This document shows, piece by piece, positions 20,526 through 35,500 of a DNA stretch of 64,000 nucleotides (the first letter of the stretch is position 1; each line of letters starts with the position of its first letter). The notes under the pieces were generated by a model, which saw only the letters and a list, made by a program, of their open reading frames with translations, was not told the DNA's origin and did no database searches. Source of the stretch: Atherinomorus stipes (lineage: Eukaryota; Chordata; Actinopteri; Atheriniformes; Atherinidae). The stretch covers positions 186,001 to 250,000 of the forward strand of contig JALJCO010013386.1 of the NCBI GenBank assembly GCA_023101725.1, given 5' to 3'. The position numbers were made by a program, and so were the translations under genes.

Positions 20526-23500
20526 GTACCAAAACAAATCAAGGCCAGGTTGTCTAACCTGCTATGTAACTATGGGGAAGAGTTACTGTTGTAACTTTGC
20601 TAACCAGTTAGCTGAGTAGCACTGGTGTTTTGTGCTTGTGATGGGACTGAAGGGTTTGACGGCACGAGGTTACAGTGTGCACGTCCCATGATAGTTGCAT
20701 ACCACCAGTATTTTTGACTAAACTGAGACTGCCGCTTCTTATTTTTCTTTCTATCCTCAAACCCGCGCTCTTCTTTCCACCTGTTGCCTCAATTGAGAAG
20801 TGTAGAAATGCCGTAACGTAACATGAGGGTAACAGGTAGCTACTGTTTGTGTAAAAAGGTCCATGGCATTGTTTTATACCCCCATAGAGGGTCAAATTCC
20901 ACCTGCAATGTTCTTGTCTTTTTTATGTTTTGCCAACCAGCTAAATTAACTTTGGAATTATTTTGAAATTGTCATGGATGAACAAGGATTATTATGTAAT
21001 CCCTGTTGCATTTTAGTTATTATAACTCATGTTGCCACTAAGCTGGCAATTTACTTTTAAATGTGTGAGGTATTCATTGTTATTGTCAACAACACAGTGA
21101 AAATGGTAGTCAATTGTTGATTTTTATGAATCTGAATATGTTTTTTGATGTTTTTGGTAACTTTTGTATCAGACACGTACTCTGCCACACATACCTGACA
21201 TGTTTCAACGGTAACTCTTTCCTCTTTATCAGAGGTGTCACTAGGTGGAGACTAAGTGATGTAATTATCAGATGTGCCGGACAGATTATGTGTCTGACAC
21301 AAAAGAAACCAAAAACTATCAAAGAACATGGACACTGTGGATGCATTTGGACTAAATGTGTTTCTAATGCTTCTTACCTGTATTTCTCTTGTCACATGTG
21401 CTTTTTTTTTTGTTTTGGTTTGTTTTTGTGTGTGTGTGTGTCATAGTTGAAAATGCAATGGATTCCCTCCTCGAGCTGTCTGTGGCTGCTGAAGTTGCAG
21501 TTCCAAACCCGACTCCTGTTTCTGGCTTTGAGCGCACTGCTGCAGCTTTGCTCAGCCCATGTCACTTTTCTGAACCGAGAACTGACACGCAGTTACCCAC
21601 GACCTCACATCAGCCCCCCTCCCTTCCGTCTGCTGACCTGCTGACAGAAGAGCTGGACCTGCTTGTTGATCAAGAATTGGAGACACTAACTGCACAGGAA
21701 GATGTTGAGGAGGAGCACCAGAGCAGTGTGTCATTATCTGATGTTGCACCGTTCCCTTCATTTCCCCCACCACCTGCTCCTCAGCAGGCACTTCCAGAGT
21801 TGCTTCAGAGCAGCTTGGAAGCTACATCTGGAGAGTGCTTTATCGAGCAGACGTCATCAGCTGGAGGCTTGACAGAGCTTTTGTCTGGAGCTTCCTCTCC
21901 ACTTGACCAGCTCAGCATCTGGAATCAGGAGCTTACAGAAGGACAGGGAGAGGTACTTGATTTCACTCACTTAGTGACAGAAACTTCTGCAGAGAAGCCG
22001 AAACTTCCTTTGGACCTGGCAGCCTCAGGGCGTCCCTCGGCTTTCCAGGTGTATAAAAAGCAGGACCCATCGCACATTCTTTCAGACAGGACTGAGCCCT
22101 TGCACTCTAATCCAGTAGTTGGTGGAACAAGACCTAAAGTGAGCCCACAAAACTGCAATCCACATGGTTATATGGCATCACCCTGGAACTTGGGGGCACC
22201 AGCATTTTCTCCTCGTATTCATGCTAACCAGGGACCGGCCTTTATCACACCTGTAGCTCAAACACCCTTCAGTTGGTTCAGTCAGACCAGGCATGCCTCT
22301 CCCTGGTTAAACCAGGCCCCTGTCAGTCAAGCACCCCTCAAGCCTTCTGCAGTTATTCCCAAGTCTTGGGCCTTGCCTGCTTCTCCAAAGGTTCCGGTCC
22401 ACTCCAGCAGGCTGCGCTTGCAAGGGAAGGTGCTTGTGTTGCTTCGTGGTGCTCCAGGATCTGGCAAATCGACTTTGGCGAGGTAAAAGGGCTTTGTTTG
22501 GGAGAACTGTTATATATATATATATATATATATATAATACATATATACAGTCCTCAAAATTATTCATACCCTCAAACTGAAAAAGGAAAACAATCAGATG
22601 CCAGTAAATGAAGTTAAAATTGTCAAAGTGATAATAAATAAAAAAAATTATGAAAATCGTGACATTGATTTTGAATTGTGGTTCAACAGAAATATCAAAA
22701 ACAAACAAACACAAAAGAAAACAAGTAAACAAGCATGATGGTATTCCGAAGCTAAAATTTTGTTGAGCAACGCTTTGAGACAGTTACTGCAATCAAGTGT
22801 TTTCTGTAATGTTTGACTTCCACTTAGTATAATTGTTTTTGGAGCAGTTATTTTAATTGTTTTTGGAGCAGTTATTTTAATTGTTTTTATTGATTCAGTA
22901 CCATTACTACATCTCCACAGCAATAAATAACAAACAGCTGGAGAATAAAACAATAATATTTTCATGTTGACAGGCAGCCCTTGCTCACTGCTGCACACCG
23001 TTGGTGGTGATGTCACAAGTTTGCGTTGTCCCAATCCGTCAAGTAGGGGGAGTCTGTGCTTGTGAACTCTACAAGTGCAGACTTCCAGTACGTACCCACA
23101 AATCTGTACTCACAAGTACACAAGTATGCAGTACGCAAACTACAGTAGGGATTGAGAAACGACCATCGTTTGTCTCACTAACTTGAATGAACACGTATGG
23201 GAGGCACTCAGTGGATCTGTGCTCGACAGTGCAGCCAAGGCGGAGTAGTCGAACGCAGATCCACTGAGTTTTCAGCACAAAGCTCATTGTCAGAAGACAA
23301 GTCGATGAAGTAAACCTTGCAATTAGGTGTTTATTTTTTCTTTTAATGAAAATGATAAAACTCTTAAAGGTAAAAAATATCTCTTGCATTCTGACTCCCA
23401 TATCCCAGCTCTATAATTTGTGTTTATTTTCTTTTTAACTACCATTGGCTCCAGTATACAGTCCTAACTTTTCATCCAGCAACTTATGTTGATATAGAAA

Positions 23501-26500
23501 TGTAAAATTCTTACAAACCAAAGCAGTGATTTGATCTCTACCTAACAGGATCATAGTGGATTAGTCACAGGTGTACTGCAAAAGTATTTTTCAGTCCAAA
23601 CCCTAAAGTGACAAATTTAAGGACATAATGAGATCTGTCATTGTGCGAACGCCAGCTGTCACATGACCTGAACGTCATCTTCATGTGTGTCTGCAGAGCC
23701 TTGTTGGAGAATAATCCAGGTGGGGTTATACTGAGCACTGATGACTATTTCACCCGCAATGGAAAATACGAGTTTGACCCCACAGCGCTCGGCGAGGCCC
23801 ATGAGTGGAACCATAAACGAGGTTAACAACAATGCTTATATGAATTAGGACAGCAGTACATGCGACCTTTTCAATATGTTTTTTTATGTCTGTAATTAAT
23901 CACTGTTTTTTTACTTTAAGTTATTAGTTGGACATCAAGCACATTTTTTTTCTCATCTGCTGTTTCTCTCATGCCAACTTAATCCCACAGCCAAGGAGGC
24001 TTTCAATACGGGTGCCAATCCCATTATTATTGATAACACCAACCTGCAGGGCTGGGAGATGAAACCATATGTGGTTCAGGTCAGTCAGCTCAACAGGAGC
24101 GCATGAAGTATGATGAAAATGGTGAAGAGCTTTGCTTTTAAATACAGTAATATAAGATTAATTTCATTGTAAATAAGATAATCCTTATTCTTCATATTTG
24201 CATTTTTGCATTAGAAGTGCATAATAGTTTCAATATGGAAGTCAGTACCTCCAGAAATGCTGCAATTGTAACTATAAAACTAAACACAAAGGGGTGGAAT
24301 ATATACAATACAAAATGTAGCAATCTCAAATTTCTTATCTCAGCAGGAGAACAAGGTTTGCTGCTTGAATAATTTGTCTTTGGTTGAATTTCTGTTAATA
24401 TGTGAAATTGGAGCATTGCAACTTTCTGGAGGGACTGGGAAGTTTTGGGGGAGGGATTATTTAGATTTAAGGAATAATTATTGTAACAAATAATCAGATG
24501 TAAAATACAACATGTAATGTTGTCATGAACTGCTTAAAAAGACCAGTTTCCTTTCTGTCCCAGGCACTGAAACATGGATACAAGGTGCTTTTCAAAGAGC
24601 CGGACACTTGGTGGAAGAATAAGCCCAGAGAACTGGAGAGGTGAGAGAGACAGAAGACTATCATGTTATTTTATTTATTTAATTAGCAAAATTAACACAA
24701 ATGCTTCTTGGGATAGTTTTATCTTACTTTTGAATGTATGTTCCTGTGCAGACTCAGCACACATAAGGTACCGGTAGAAACGATCCGACGGATGCTGAAT
24801 GGATACGAGCGCTTTGTCACAGTCCAGTCCATCATGGGCTCACACATGCCTGAGTTTAAGCAGCGCCTTCTTCTGGAGAACAAAAGCTCACAGTGAGTGT
24901 TTGTTTTGTAGAAACCTATTTCTATCAATGGTAGAAAAAAACTAATGCTGGACATTATTACAATGAGAAACCTACTGAGTTAGAGTCTCAAATGACTAAA
25001 CTGCACAGAATGGAGGAGCTTTTTAGATAAATGATTTGACCCAGGCTCATTATAAGTGAAGGTTATGAATTATAACAAGAAGCTCCCGTCTAAGTTTAGT
25101 CTGGTGTCAAGTACTTGTTTTGATGACATACAGGTCATCGTGGTGCCTACCTTTTTCCCTTGCAGTTGCATAACATCTGACTGTGAGAATATAATGATTT
25201 GCAAATCTCATGAACCAATATTCTAATCACAATATAACATGAAAAAAATGTAATGATAAAAGTGAGACATTTTACTATTTCATGAAGAAATATCAGCACG
25301 CAGAATTTAATGGCAGCTGTATTTCTCAGGCAACAAAAAATTGAAAAGCTTTTGTTGCCTGGTTAAATGGCAGCTGGTCAATAACATGATTGGATATTAG
25401 AAGAACTAATTCCTCAATGGCAAATCTGTGAACCATATCAATATTCCAGCCTCTACAGCGCGTATTTATTAAAAAAAAGATTTTTAAAAAAAATCCTTGG
25501 ACACAGCTGAAAATTGTTATTGGTTGCCTATGATATTAAGTGATTCTAACGGCATTAAAGTGGGTGTAAATTTTTTTTTTTAATGTCTGTTATGTTTAAG
25601 TGTTGCATTCAAATAATTTGCCTATATCCTATCAAATGCTACTTTATTTAGAGAAAACTGGGTCCCCTATCAAAAGCTGTAAGTAGCTTTCTTGGAATGA
25701 CCTTTCACCCTCCCATCTTTATAAAAATGTCCACTGCATACACTGTTGTTCACATTGAATATATGTGTGTGAATAAACTTTAGATCACAGCATGGTCTGA
25801 GGAAAATTTCCACTCATCATTAACTGCAAACACAGTTCACTGTGCCCTCCACTAATGCACATTTTGTAAAGACGACTTCAATGCTGGGAGTTATATTCAG
25901 GTATTAAAGGAGCAATATACTCCATCCAAACAACGTTTTTCAGGGAAGGCCTTGCCGATAAAAGAGCCTTGCAGCCAGGTGATTAAACTGAAAATATGAA
26001 CTAATTATGAAACACAAGAACAACCCAGGACTGGCAAATGAAAGGACAATGTTCCTCCCCCATGAGTCTAGCAGCTGGTCGTCTCAGTTCCCAGATGTTT
26101 ACAGACTGTTTTTGAGACATGTTGCTGCCATCAAATTCAATATGAGATATTTTTTTCATTAAATTGCAAAATGTCTTACTTATTAAAGTATTTTTCATTC
26201 ATTTTCATTTCATTTCATTATAACATTTGACATGTTGTCTTCTTGCTAAGCCATTGCTAGTTAGGTTTTACTGTGTCTGTAAACGCAGAGAGTGGCGTCT
26301 TTTGTTGATTTCGATAAAAGAAAAATGTAACTTCTAAAGATGCGTGACTTCTTAAAATGCACATGGAAGAAGATGACATATAACCTGTGCAGTCATCACT
26401 GCACCAGAGGCCACTGGAGCCACTAACATATAAAAACATGTTTATGTCTGGAAGAATTTTGACCTTTGATGGCCACCATCCATTCACAACTCGCTGTGCC

Positions 26501-29500
26501 CATTTTACCACTAGATATCAGGAATTTTTACACACTGTACCTTTAAGCCTTTATCAGACACTCACTGAAATACTTGAAAATTTAAAAGTTCAATCATAGA
26601 GAAGAGGGTTACTGTGATGCTTGAGGATACAAGACCTTAACACCTGGTTGCTTTCTTCTAAAGTAACAACAGTTTAGAAGTTGTAAGTAGTTAGTATTAA
26701 CAGTTGTTTTTCATTTTTGTATTGATATTTATTCTTAATAAAGTATCAGGGACATGGCCTGATCTTTGCTAATTGGTGGGAAGAACTCCATGTGGTTCTA
26801 TGATTTCATGGAGTAGCATGAGGATGCATTTGTATGACTAATGAAGTGATCAAATATGGTTCTTTGCCTGATTAAAGGGTTAACTTTGCATACATTTCTT
26901 TTCATATCAGATATCTATTTATTGCCATGTTATCTTAAAGTCAAAAACTACAAAGTATTAGTTGTTTTTTCTAGCAGGTAAAGCAATTGTGCTTGAAATG
27001 AGCATCTTTATGTTCACCAGATGAACAGAAATGACCCCAAAATGATAAAAATAAGTTCTTATGCTCTGCAACTTATGATAATTTTAAGTTTCCAATCATG
27101 TATTTTTCTGTCGTTTTTTTTCTAGGCAAATGTCCTCTGAAACACCAGGTCCTGACCTTGTGTGTCAGCCAGGATTGACAGAGGGATGTAAAAAGTCCCA
27201 TCCTCAGCTCTTTTCCTCCCTCCCTGATGTGTCATCTTTCAGTAGTTCTGGAGCGGTTGCAATGCAAGAAGATTCTGCCCACAAATCCACTGAGCTGCTC
27301 AATCTCCAACTCGCAGAAAGCCACACCAGCAACCCAGAGATTTCTGATTTAGATGATGATGATATTGATTTGGGTGAACTGGATTCTGAGCTGGACACCC
27401 AGTTGGAGCTAACCCACCAAATGGAAGACCAGAGAATCCCAGACTGTGTTGTGGAATCTGTGATAAATGAAGATCATTCTGGGGAGGAAGTCCACATGGA
27501 TTATTCTCAATCTATTAGACAGAGAGTGAGGAGAGAAAGACCAAGCAGGAGGTCTGGTTTTGACAAAGCGGAGCCTGCAGATCTGATGAAAGACACGAGT
27601 CAGCCAGACAAAGAAAAGTCAAAAGATGAGGAAGCAGAGGCGGTTGAGCTGGTGAGGTGCAGGGAGGAACAGGAGGCTTCTAAGATGTTAAATTTTGTGG
27701 GTGATTGGCCTTCTGAAGGGTCTCTTAAACAGCGCCAGGCGAGGAAAACAGAAAGACACAGAAAAACTGAGGGAGGAACAAATGATGAAGAAAAAACGAA
27801 GAGTGTGGTGTTGGATCCTGATGTAACTGAGGTTCAAAAGCTTCTTGATCTTATTCAGACTGGTTTAGCCTCAGGTCAGACCAGCACCTCTGGCTCATGC
27901 CCACTTTCTCCAAGCTTAACAGAAGAATTTGGGAGAGAGCATGAGACAGGTAGCATGTTTGAGGAATCCAGCAGGGAAGAAAAACAGAACGGTGTAAACA
28001 ATAGCAAAGGTGAATTACCTGACTGTGTGTTAAACTGGAAGGCAGAGGACTCTTTTCTCATCCCGGAACTAAGAGCTGATGATTTAGAGGAAGTTAGAAT
28101 TGAACATGAAAGAAGTAGTACCACTGAAAGAGATGCCACTGTGTCAGAAATAGGACCAGAAACTTTATCTGAGGATTCAAAATCTTCCGATGTAAGCTGC
28201 GATGTAATAGAAACCCTTGCTATCAAAGACAAAGTTAATGCAGAAAATAGCAGAGAGGTGGAACCTGAGGCTGACAGCAGCGCTGGTAATGAAACCTGTC
28301 AGAGTCCAGCATGTGAGAGCTTGGTGGAAACAGAAATTGGTGGAGGCAGTCAGGAAAGGAAGCACCATCAGGGTCGGAGATCTGGGAAGCTGTGCAAGCT
28401 TGCTCTCACCTTCACTCAAAACTGCCCTGCTTCTTCATCCAGTGATCTGGACCGTCCCAATTCCACAGCTGAAAACCGCTCTGTTACTGAAAGCGGCATT
28501 AACTCAGATGTTCCACCAGTCTTTAATCCCGATTGTGACACTGATTTAGACCTTAAACCAGACCTGGACCTGTCAATAGAGTCCAGTTCTGAAGCACACC
28601 TGCAGTCCACCGCCATTGCTCTGGTGGAAACGGGCTGCTTCACTCAGACAGAACCTCAAGACTTCGCCCTTCTTTGGCGTCTCAACCATCAGGACAACTC
28701 TGATGATGCAAGCATCTCCGGTGACATCACAGTGTTGGATGGCGAGTCCTCTCGGTTTGTGCCAGGGTCCTCCACTGCAGTTTCTGCAGCAGTCGCTGTT
28801 GAGCTGTCCGGCCACTCGGATGTACCGTACCGTGTGGTGCATGAAAAAGGCACACAGGTGGAGGAGAGAGAGCTCAGGGTAACTCAAGACCGAGTTGAAA
28901 GCCTTCGCATTCTCAGCTGTCACTTTAAGCTAGTTAGCTTTGATACGTTAGAGGATCTGTATGACAAGTGCCATCAGGACTTAGAGTGGACCACCAATCT
29001 GCTGCTGGACTCTGGAGAGAGGTTCTTTAGAGATGAAGATGTTGAGGAAATCGACACAGCCGATGTAGAAAGTGCATCTGGCCTGCATGGAGATTTGCAC
29101 AAGGTTTTAGAAAGCAGTAAAATTAATGCATTAGATGAACACCAACATGAAGACTGGCCTAAAGAAGAGCAAAGTGGAACAGATGAGGGAACCCAGAGAT
29201 CAGCCTGTGGGACAGTTAATGAGTCAAAAGAGGGTGCCAACAACACAGATGGATCAAGTTTTAGTGTTGCATCTGTTCCAGTTACAAACGAGGACCAATC
29301 AGATGCAACTCTACCTGTAGAAAAATGTCCTCAATCTCAAGTTTGTCTGCCTGAAGCAGCGAAAATAGAGCAAAGTGACAACGCTAACCACAAAGGTATA
29401 TCAGAGGACCGGATGGGAGGCGGAGCATGGAGCGGGAACGGTGATGATGAAGTCCTGATTGAAGAGTCAAGGGTTGAGTTTGAGGACGACATGGCCAGCA

Positions 29501-32500
29501 TGGATGAGATCAATCGGCTGCTGCAGACTGAACTGGAGCAGATGGAGAAAGAAGAAAAGCAGAGGAAAAAGAAGATGAAGAGCCGACACCTTGATATTCA
29601 GACCGTGGAGCTGAAGCTACCCACCGAGCTGGCGCTTCAGTTAGCTGAGCTGTTCGGTCCTGTTGGAGTAGATCCAGGTAACTAATACTAAGGGTGCACA
29701 ATGAATAATGCATTTAAAGAAATATATTTAAACCTCAAATGATAATGTGGGTAAGGCTAGAGTGCCGGATGTCTTCTATGTTACATTAAAACCATAACAC
29801 GATGAATTCATTAAAATCAGTACCAAGTAGTTTTTCCCTGTTTCACTACATTCAGGAGGTTTTTACCTGTGCCCAGAACTAAAGAACCACTGGAGTTATG
29901 GAGAAGGAGTGCGCTTTGGCAACTAGATGTGGCAAATTAAGCAAAGAAAATCTGCATTAGATTGAGAAAATAAGTCATAGTGCCCACTATGTGGCAGCAG
30001 AACAGCTTCAGTGTGGTGTGGAATTAATATTCAGTCACTCAAACATATTCCCTTTAGGGTTGCACGATTGCCTTTTTAAAAAACCGACACTGATAACTGA
30101 TAAATGTCAGCTCTTAAAGGCCAATACTGATAACCGAAATGAAGAAACATTTATTTTTTTCCAGTGAGAAGCTATCAGCAAGCTTCCCGAACATTTCCTA
30201 AAAGATATCAAACAAAACTATTTGATATCTGATGTGCAAATCAGCTTAAATAAGGTGCATTGCTTGCTTACACAAAATAAAGTCTCTTTGAACTGATGCA
30301 AATACATGCATCAGTATTACAGACTGAAAAGGTGCATTCGAGAAGATTCAAAAAACAAAATTATGCACTGACACGTTAGATTCAAACATTTATTTTATGT
30401 TGACACATGAAAAAGTTTATTTGTAAACAATAATAATGCACTCTGGTCTCATATTGTGAGCGGAGCACTGTTGAGCTGACAGCAATAATATAGATGTTAT
30501 CAGGGCAAGTCTTTGTGCTAACGGACTTATCAGAAAGTTGTAATAATTTGCTGTTATCGGCTGGATAAATATCATGCACCCCTAATTTCCTTATTTGTTG
30601 TAATGATGACAGGCTCTAAAACATTGGCCTACTTTATTATACGTTGCAGACAGTATATGTTCCTTTCCATTATAATGTAGCCGTAACATGCCAGGGCAGC
30701 AGTGGCTCATGAGGTAGAGCAGATCATCCAATGATGAGTGAATTGATAATGGGTCCAGTATGAGCGCTTTTAGTGTCCAAGAAAAGCACGATATAAATCT
30801 ATTCTGTTATTATTCACTTTTTGTATTCATAAAACTGCTCTGCAACCCTTTATGTGTGGATATTAATGAACTACTTGCAGAGTTTGGGAGACGGTTTGCA
30901 ACACTCATTTCAAGCGTATTCATACTTGCTTGATTATATTGAATGGCTAACCGAGGTATCTGTCCTGCCTGATGATTGTCTCAGGTACATGCTCCACTGA
31001 TGAGTTCGCTGTGCAGATGGACCTGAATCTGGCTAAACTGCTTCACCAGAAGTGGAAGGAAACTATCCAGGTAATCTGTCACAGATAACATCATTTCTGT
31101 TCAATGATGCTGTTTATTTGTGATGCTGCTGTGGATGTGTGGCTTCATCTGGATTTAAATGTTGTTTTTCAGGAAAGGCAAAGACAGGCAGCTCTTTCTT
31201 TTCACTTGCTCCAGGAAAGTGAGTGGTAACACACACTAGCGCAATCTTAAGTAGAAAATCATGTACACCAGCATACATGTGCTCTGCATATGACTAATGT
31301 GCTACAGTGGACAAACAAACCCATTTGTGTATGACACTGCCTATAGAATCATATAAAATACACACATGGCCATATATTTTTAAATACTTGACAGACTGAA
31401 CGCTGTTTTGCTACACAACTATTAAATGAAAACCTCTGAATATTTTAGGTTCAGCTCAGAGGGATGATTCACGGGTGGCCAAATCTAGGCCACAGGACTG
31501 GATCCAACCAGCATATCTTTTGACTAGTAAAGATGGTAACATGCCAGGGGCTACCCAGGCAGAGGCCTCTGGTTCGATGCCGTTCATGGACCACTGGAAT
31601 GTGTCCCATCCACATGTCTCTCTCAGGGACATTATAAAAGAAGAACAAGCCTTGCAGGACAATGTACAGAAAGTAAGATCACTCCCTAGAGAAAAATTTT
31701 GGTATTTTCTGTCACATAACGTCTTCATTCTTCTCCTCTTACATATCCTAACACATGTCCCACTTACTGTCTTTCAGACCAGACAAAGTCGCGTTGACTT
31801 GGACCGGCGGGATGGAGCCACATTGTTGAAGGAGAAGCAGCTGTTCTCCCTCTTTCCCACCATCGACAGGCATTTTCTCCAGGACATCTTCAGAGACCAC
31901 AAGTAAGGGAACAGCTCAGATTGTATCTGCTGTGATTGCGATCATCATCTTGTAATCATGAGAAATCAAACCTGTTTCATTTGTAAAATTGCAGGAATGC
32001 CAGTAAACATAATCTGCCAGACGACTGTTTCAGCACCAATGTTTGCATGTCTACATTTGCACAATAGTTACCAGTGCAGGATGTGTAAAGTGTGCGTAAC
32101 ACCCAAGCAGCAACCTCCGGTGGCCAACTATGAGTCTACCCGGAAGAAGTCATTTTTTGTAGTTCTCCCTTCATCCGCTAGGGGCTACAAGACAGAGCAA
32201 ATCCCCATAGACTCCCATGTTAAAAACACCAACTTCACAGCAGAAATAAACATGTTTACAGCCTGGTTCAAAAATCATTTTAGGTTTAATAGGTCAAGTT
32301 TACCTTCATGTCAACTGTGAGGGGGGTGAATTTTTTTATAACTCATTCGTTTGGATGTTATTTAATCTTGAAATTACTCATAATTAAGGGCGTGTCCTTT
32401 TGATTGACATGCGACAGACCGGAGGCCCGGCCTGCCGACCGGTGGCTCCTAGTTGGCTCCTTGTTTGCTCTAAGTAAGGTCTCAGTTTGTAGCAGTCGCA

Positions 32501-35500
32501 CAACGGCGGTTTTTAGTCAGCGAATGGCAAGTCTATGGATGTCTTACCTTTACTCCGCCGCTTAGGAGGCTTATCTTTTTTAGCTCTTGTTAGTTTCTTG
32601 TTAGCTCAGTTAGCGTCTAGCCCAGGGTACGTCAGCTGTCAATCATTTGCCCCGCGGCCGCGCTGTACCCATTTTAGAATTTTCCGGGAGTGACGACACA
32701 CGTGACACAGCAAGATGGCGACGGTGGCCAACTGGCTTCACATTTCTCTATTCAGACGAGACCGGATACTACGTCCATATTTTCTACAGTCTTTGGTAAC
32801 ACCACAAAGCAATTTTCTTTTTCCAGAAACAAAGAACTAAAATCCAGAACAAAATGATTGTGTACACACACTTTCCTTTAACTTAATTTAAAAAACACTT
32901 TGTTGCTAATGAGGCATGCAGGCTCTGCAGTGAAATAAGCAAGAAAGAGAAGAAAAACATTTTCTTGCAAAAAAACAAAGGACACTTGCTTTGAGCATAT
33001 TGATTATGGCGAGCTTATCCAAGCTTCTCGCTGGATATTTTACTTCCACACTTGACGTTGAAGCCACCAAAAACTAAAGGAAATCAAATATCCATCTCTG
33101 CCCTGCCTCTGTGTCATGCAGTGAGATTCTTAAAGGAGAGAAACAAAGAGGCCTTTTTCTAAGTCTACAGATTAACTGTTTTTCTATAGAAGAAGTAAAA
33201 GAGTTTTTATGTTGTTTTTTTATTTATTTCTGTGCCCCTTATTGTACAAAGATCAGCTCTTTTTACATTATTACTCATTATATGTGTCCCATAAAATACA
33301 ATATAAGCAGCTTGAAGACTAATGCTTTATTTTTTTCTCTTTTTGTCTGACTTTCATCTGCAAACGGGTGCATTTTTATTTTTGTGTAGTTATAGCTTGA
33401 CCCAGACAGAGCTGTTTCTTCGCTCTCTCCTGGTCGAGGAACCTGTGAAGACGGTCGTTGCTCCAGAGGCTCCTCGGACTGACCACCACAGAACAGCCAG
33501 CAAGGAAAGAGAAAAGGTATAAAAAAAGATGGGCAATGAATGAAACAAACAGTGGAGCATCTGTGATGCCTGTTCACATCGGTAGTTTTCAGTAGTGGAC
33601 TAGGTTTCTGTTTTTATTTTTACAGTACATTTTCTGATTACATAGCCAGTAAATGTTGTGTAAAACACATGCTTGTCTACAGAGTTAAAGGGGAATTTTG
33701 CTTTTTTTTTTTAAACCTGGGGTCTGTTTTCATGTCCTTTCATATATGTGAGTGACGGAGAAAGGAATTTTCAAGATGGCTCCAGTATTTAGCTGGATAG
33801 GCAGCATAGCAGCAGCCTAGCAGTCCAGCTAATGATAAGAATGGGGCAACTGGCTGTGTCTAAGTTCGCCTTTAAAAGTTTTTTCCCACACTGAAGGGCT
33901 CGGATAGTCTCAACGAGTGTCCAACAACATACTAGAGAGGAGAAATGAATGAAAGTATCTACGTTACCTGGAGATCGCTATTTGTTTTGGTGTCTGTGTC
34001 CAAATCTCGTTCCGAAATATGCGCAATAACTCGCGTTCCCCGCAGTGTTTTTTTTACACAAGTTATCGCGCAGAACAAGATTTGATTTCCAGCGTCTCAA
34101 GATTTGGACACAGACACCAAAACTAATAGCGATCGCTAGGTAATGCAGATACTTTTGTTCATTTCTCCTCTCTGGTATGTTGTCAGACACTTGTTGGGAC
34201 TATCCGAGCCCTTCACTGTGGAAAAAAAGCACGTTTTAAGGACACACTGAGACGCGGGGCCAGTTGCCTCATACTTATCATTAGCTGGGCTGCTAGGCTG
34301 CTACTAGGCTGCCTGCCCAGCTAAATACTGGAGCTATCTTGAAAATGCCTTTCTCCATCACTCGCATACATGAAAGGACATATGGAAACAGACCCCAGGT
34401 TAAAAAAAAAAAAAAAAAAGCTAAATTCCCCTTTAATCACCTCCTTGTCTCTTGATTTTCTGTCTGTTTTATTCTGTTAGAGGCAGAAGGCCATGGAAAT
34501 AGATGTACCCAACTATCAGGATACAGAGGACCCAGAGTACGACGACTTCAGGGCCGAGGCCAGCCTTCAGAGAAGGAGACAGCTGGAGAGTTTTGCAAAA
34601 GCTGCAGAAGCCTACAAACAGGGACGGAAAGAAGTGGCCTCATTTTACGCACAGCAGGTAAATGAATTAAGAGGAACGATTCTGATTGACTATACTGTTT
34701 GCTAGTGTACTGGCTAGCTGGTTTATGGACAGCTAGTCTCAAGTTTTGTCCATTTACTGCATATTTTTCAAGTTCTCCATTTCTCTTCCCATATCTTCTT
34801 TTAGGGACACCTGCATGGCCAGCGGATGCGTGAAGCCAATCACCGCGCAGCAGTTCAGATTTTTAACAGGGTCAACTCATCACTGCTACCCAGAAACATC
34901 CTGGACCTCCACGGACTGCATGTAGACGAGGCCCTGGAACATCTGGCTCAGGTCTTGCAAGACAAAGCTGCAGGTACTGCATATTCTCCAAATAGCCTCT
35001 TTCAGTCTTTCAGACACACATCACCTAATGTTGGCCTGTTGCCAGTTAAGCACAAAGCTCAGTGGTTAGAGAGGCAGACTTGAGGCTGGAGGTTCAGGTT
35101 CAGGTCCCTGGACTAGCAACTTTGGTGAACCACTGTGGGCCCCTGAGCAAGGTTCCTTAACCTCCAACTGCTCCCAGGGCACCGGAATATGGCAGCCCAC
35201 TGCTCTCTAATGTAATTATGAATGGGTAAAATGAACAGGTTAATTTCCCAACTGAGATAAGTTGTTACCTCTGCCAAGGAGGTAATGTGTCTGTCTGTCT
35301 GTCTCTTAGCTAGCAAAATAAGTCCAAGCTATGACCAGATTTGGATGAAATTTTGAGGAAACGTTAATACTGGCACAAGGAACAACTGATAAAATTTTGG
35401 TTTTGATCCAGATCACTGTTTGGATCCAGGATTTTTTTTGAAGGATCTCTCTTCATTGCCAGATAGAGCCACACTGGGGAGCAGCTTGCTGGAGATTTCC

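Larger units (their letters stand above)
29678..30984. other. n4bp2 intron 7: hAT MITE and SINE-like repeat
   Basis: Contains the hAT MITE at 30055-30584 and a retroposon-like repeat at about 30690-30820. No further structure. Confidence 0.6.

Noticed and set aside
22307..22732. 141-residue minus-strand frame
   Set aside because: Antisense of n4bp2 exon 2 plus a TA microsatellite and AT-rich intron; no independent support.
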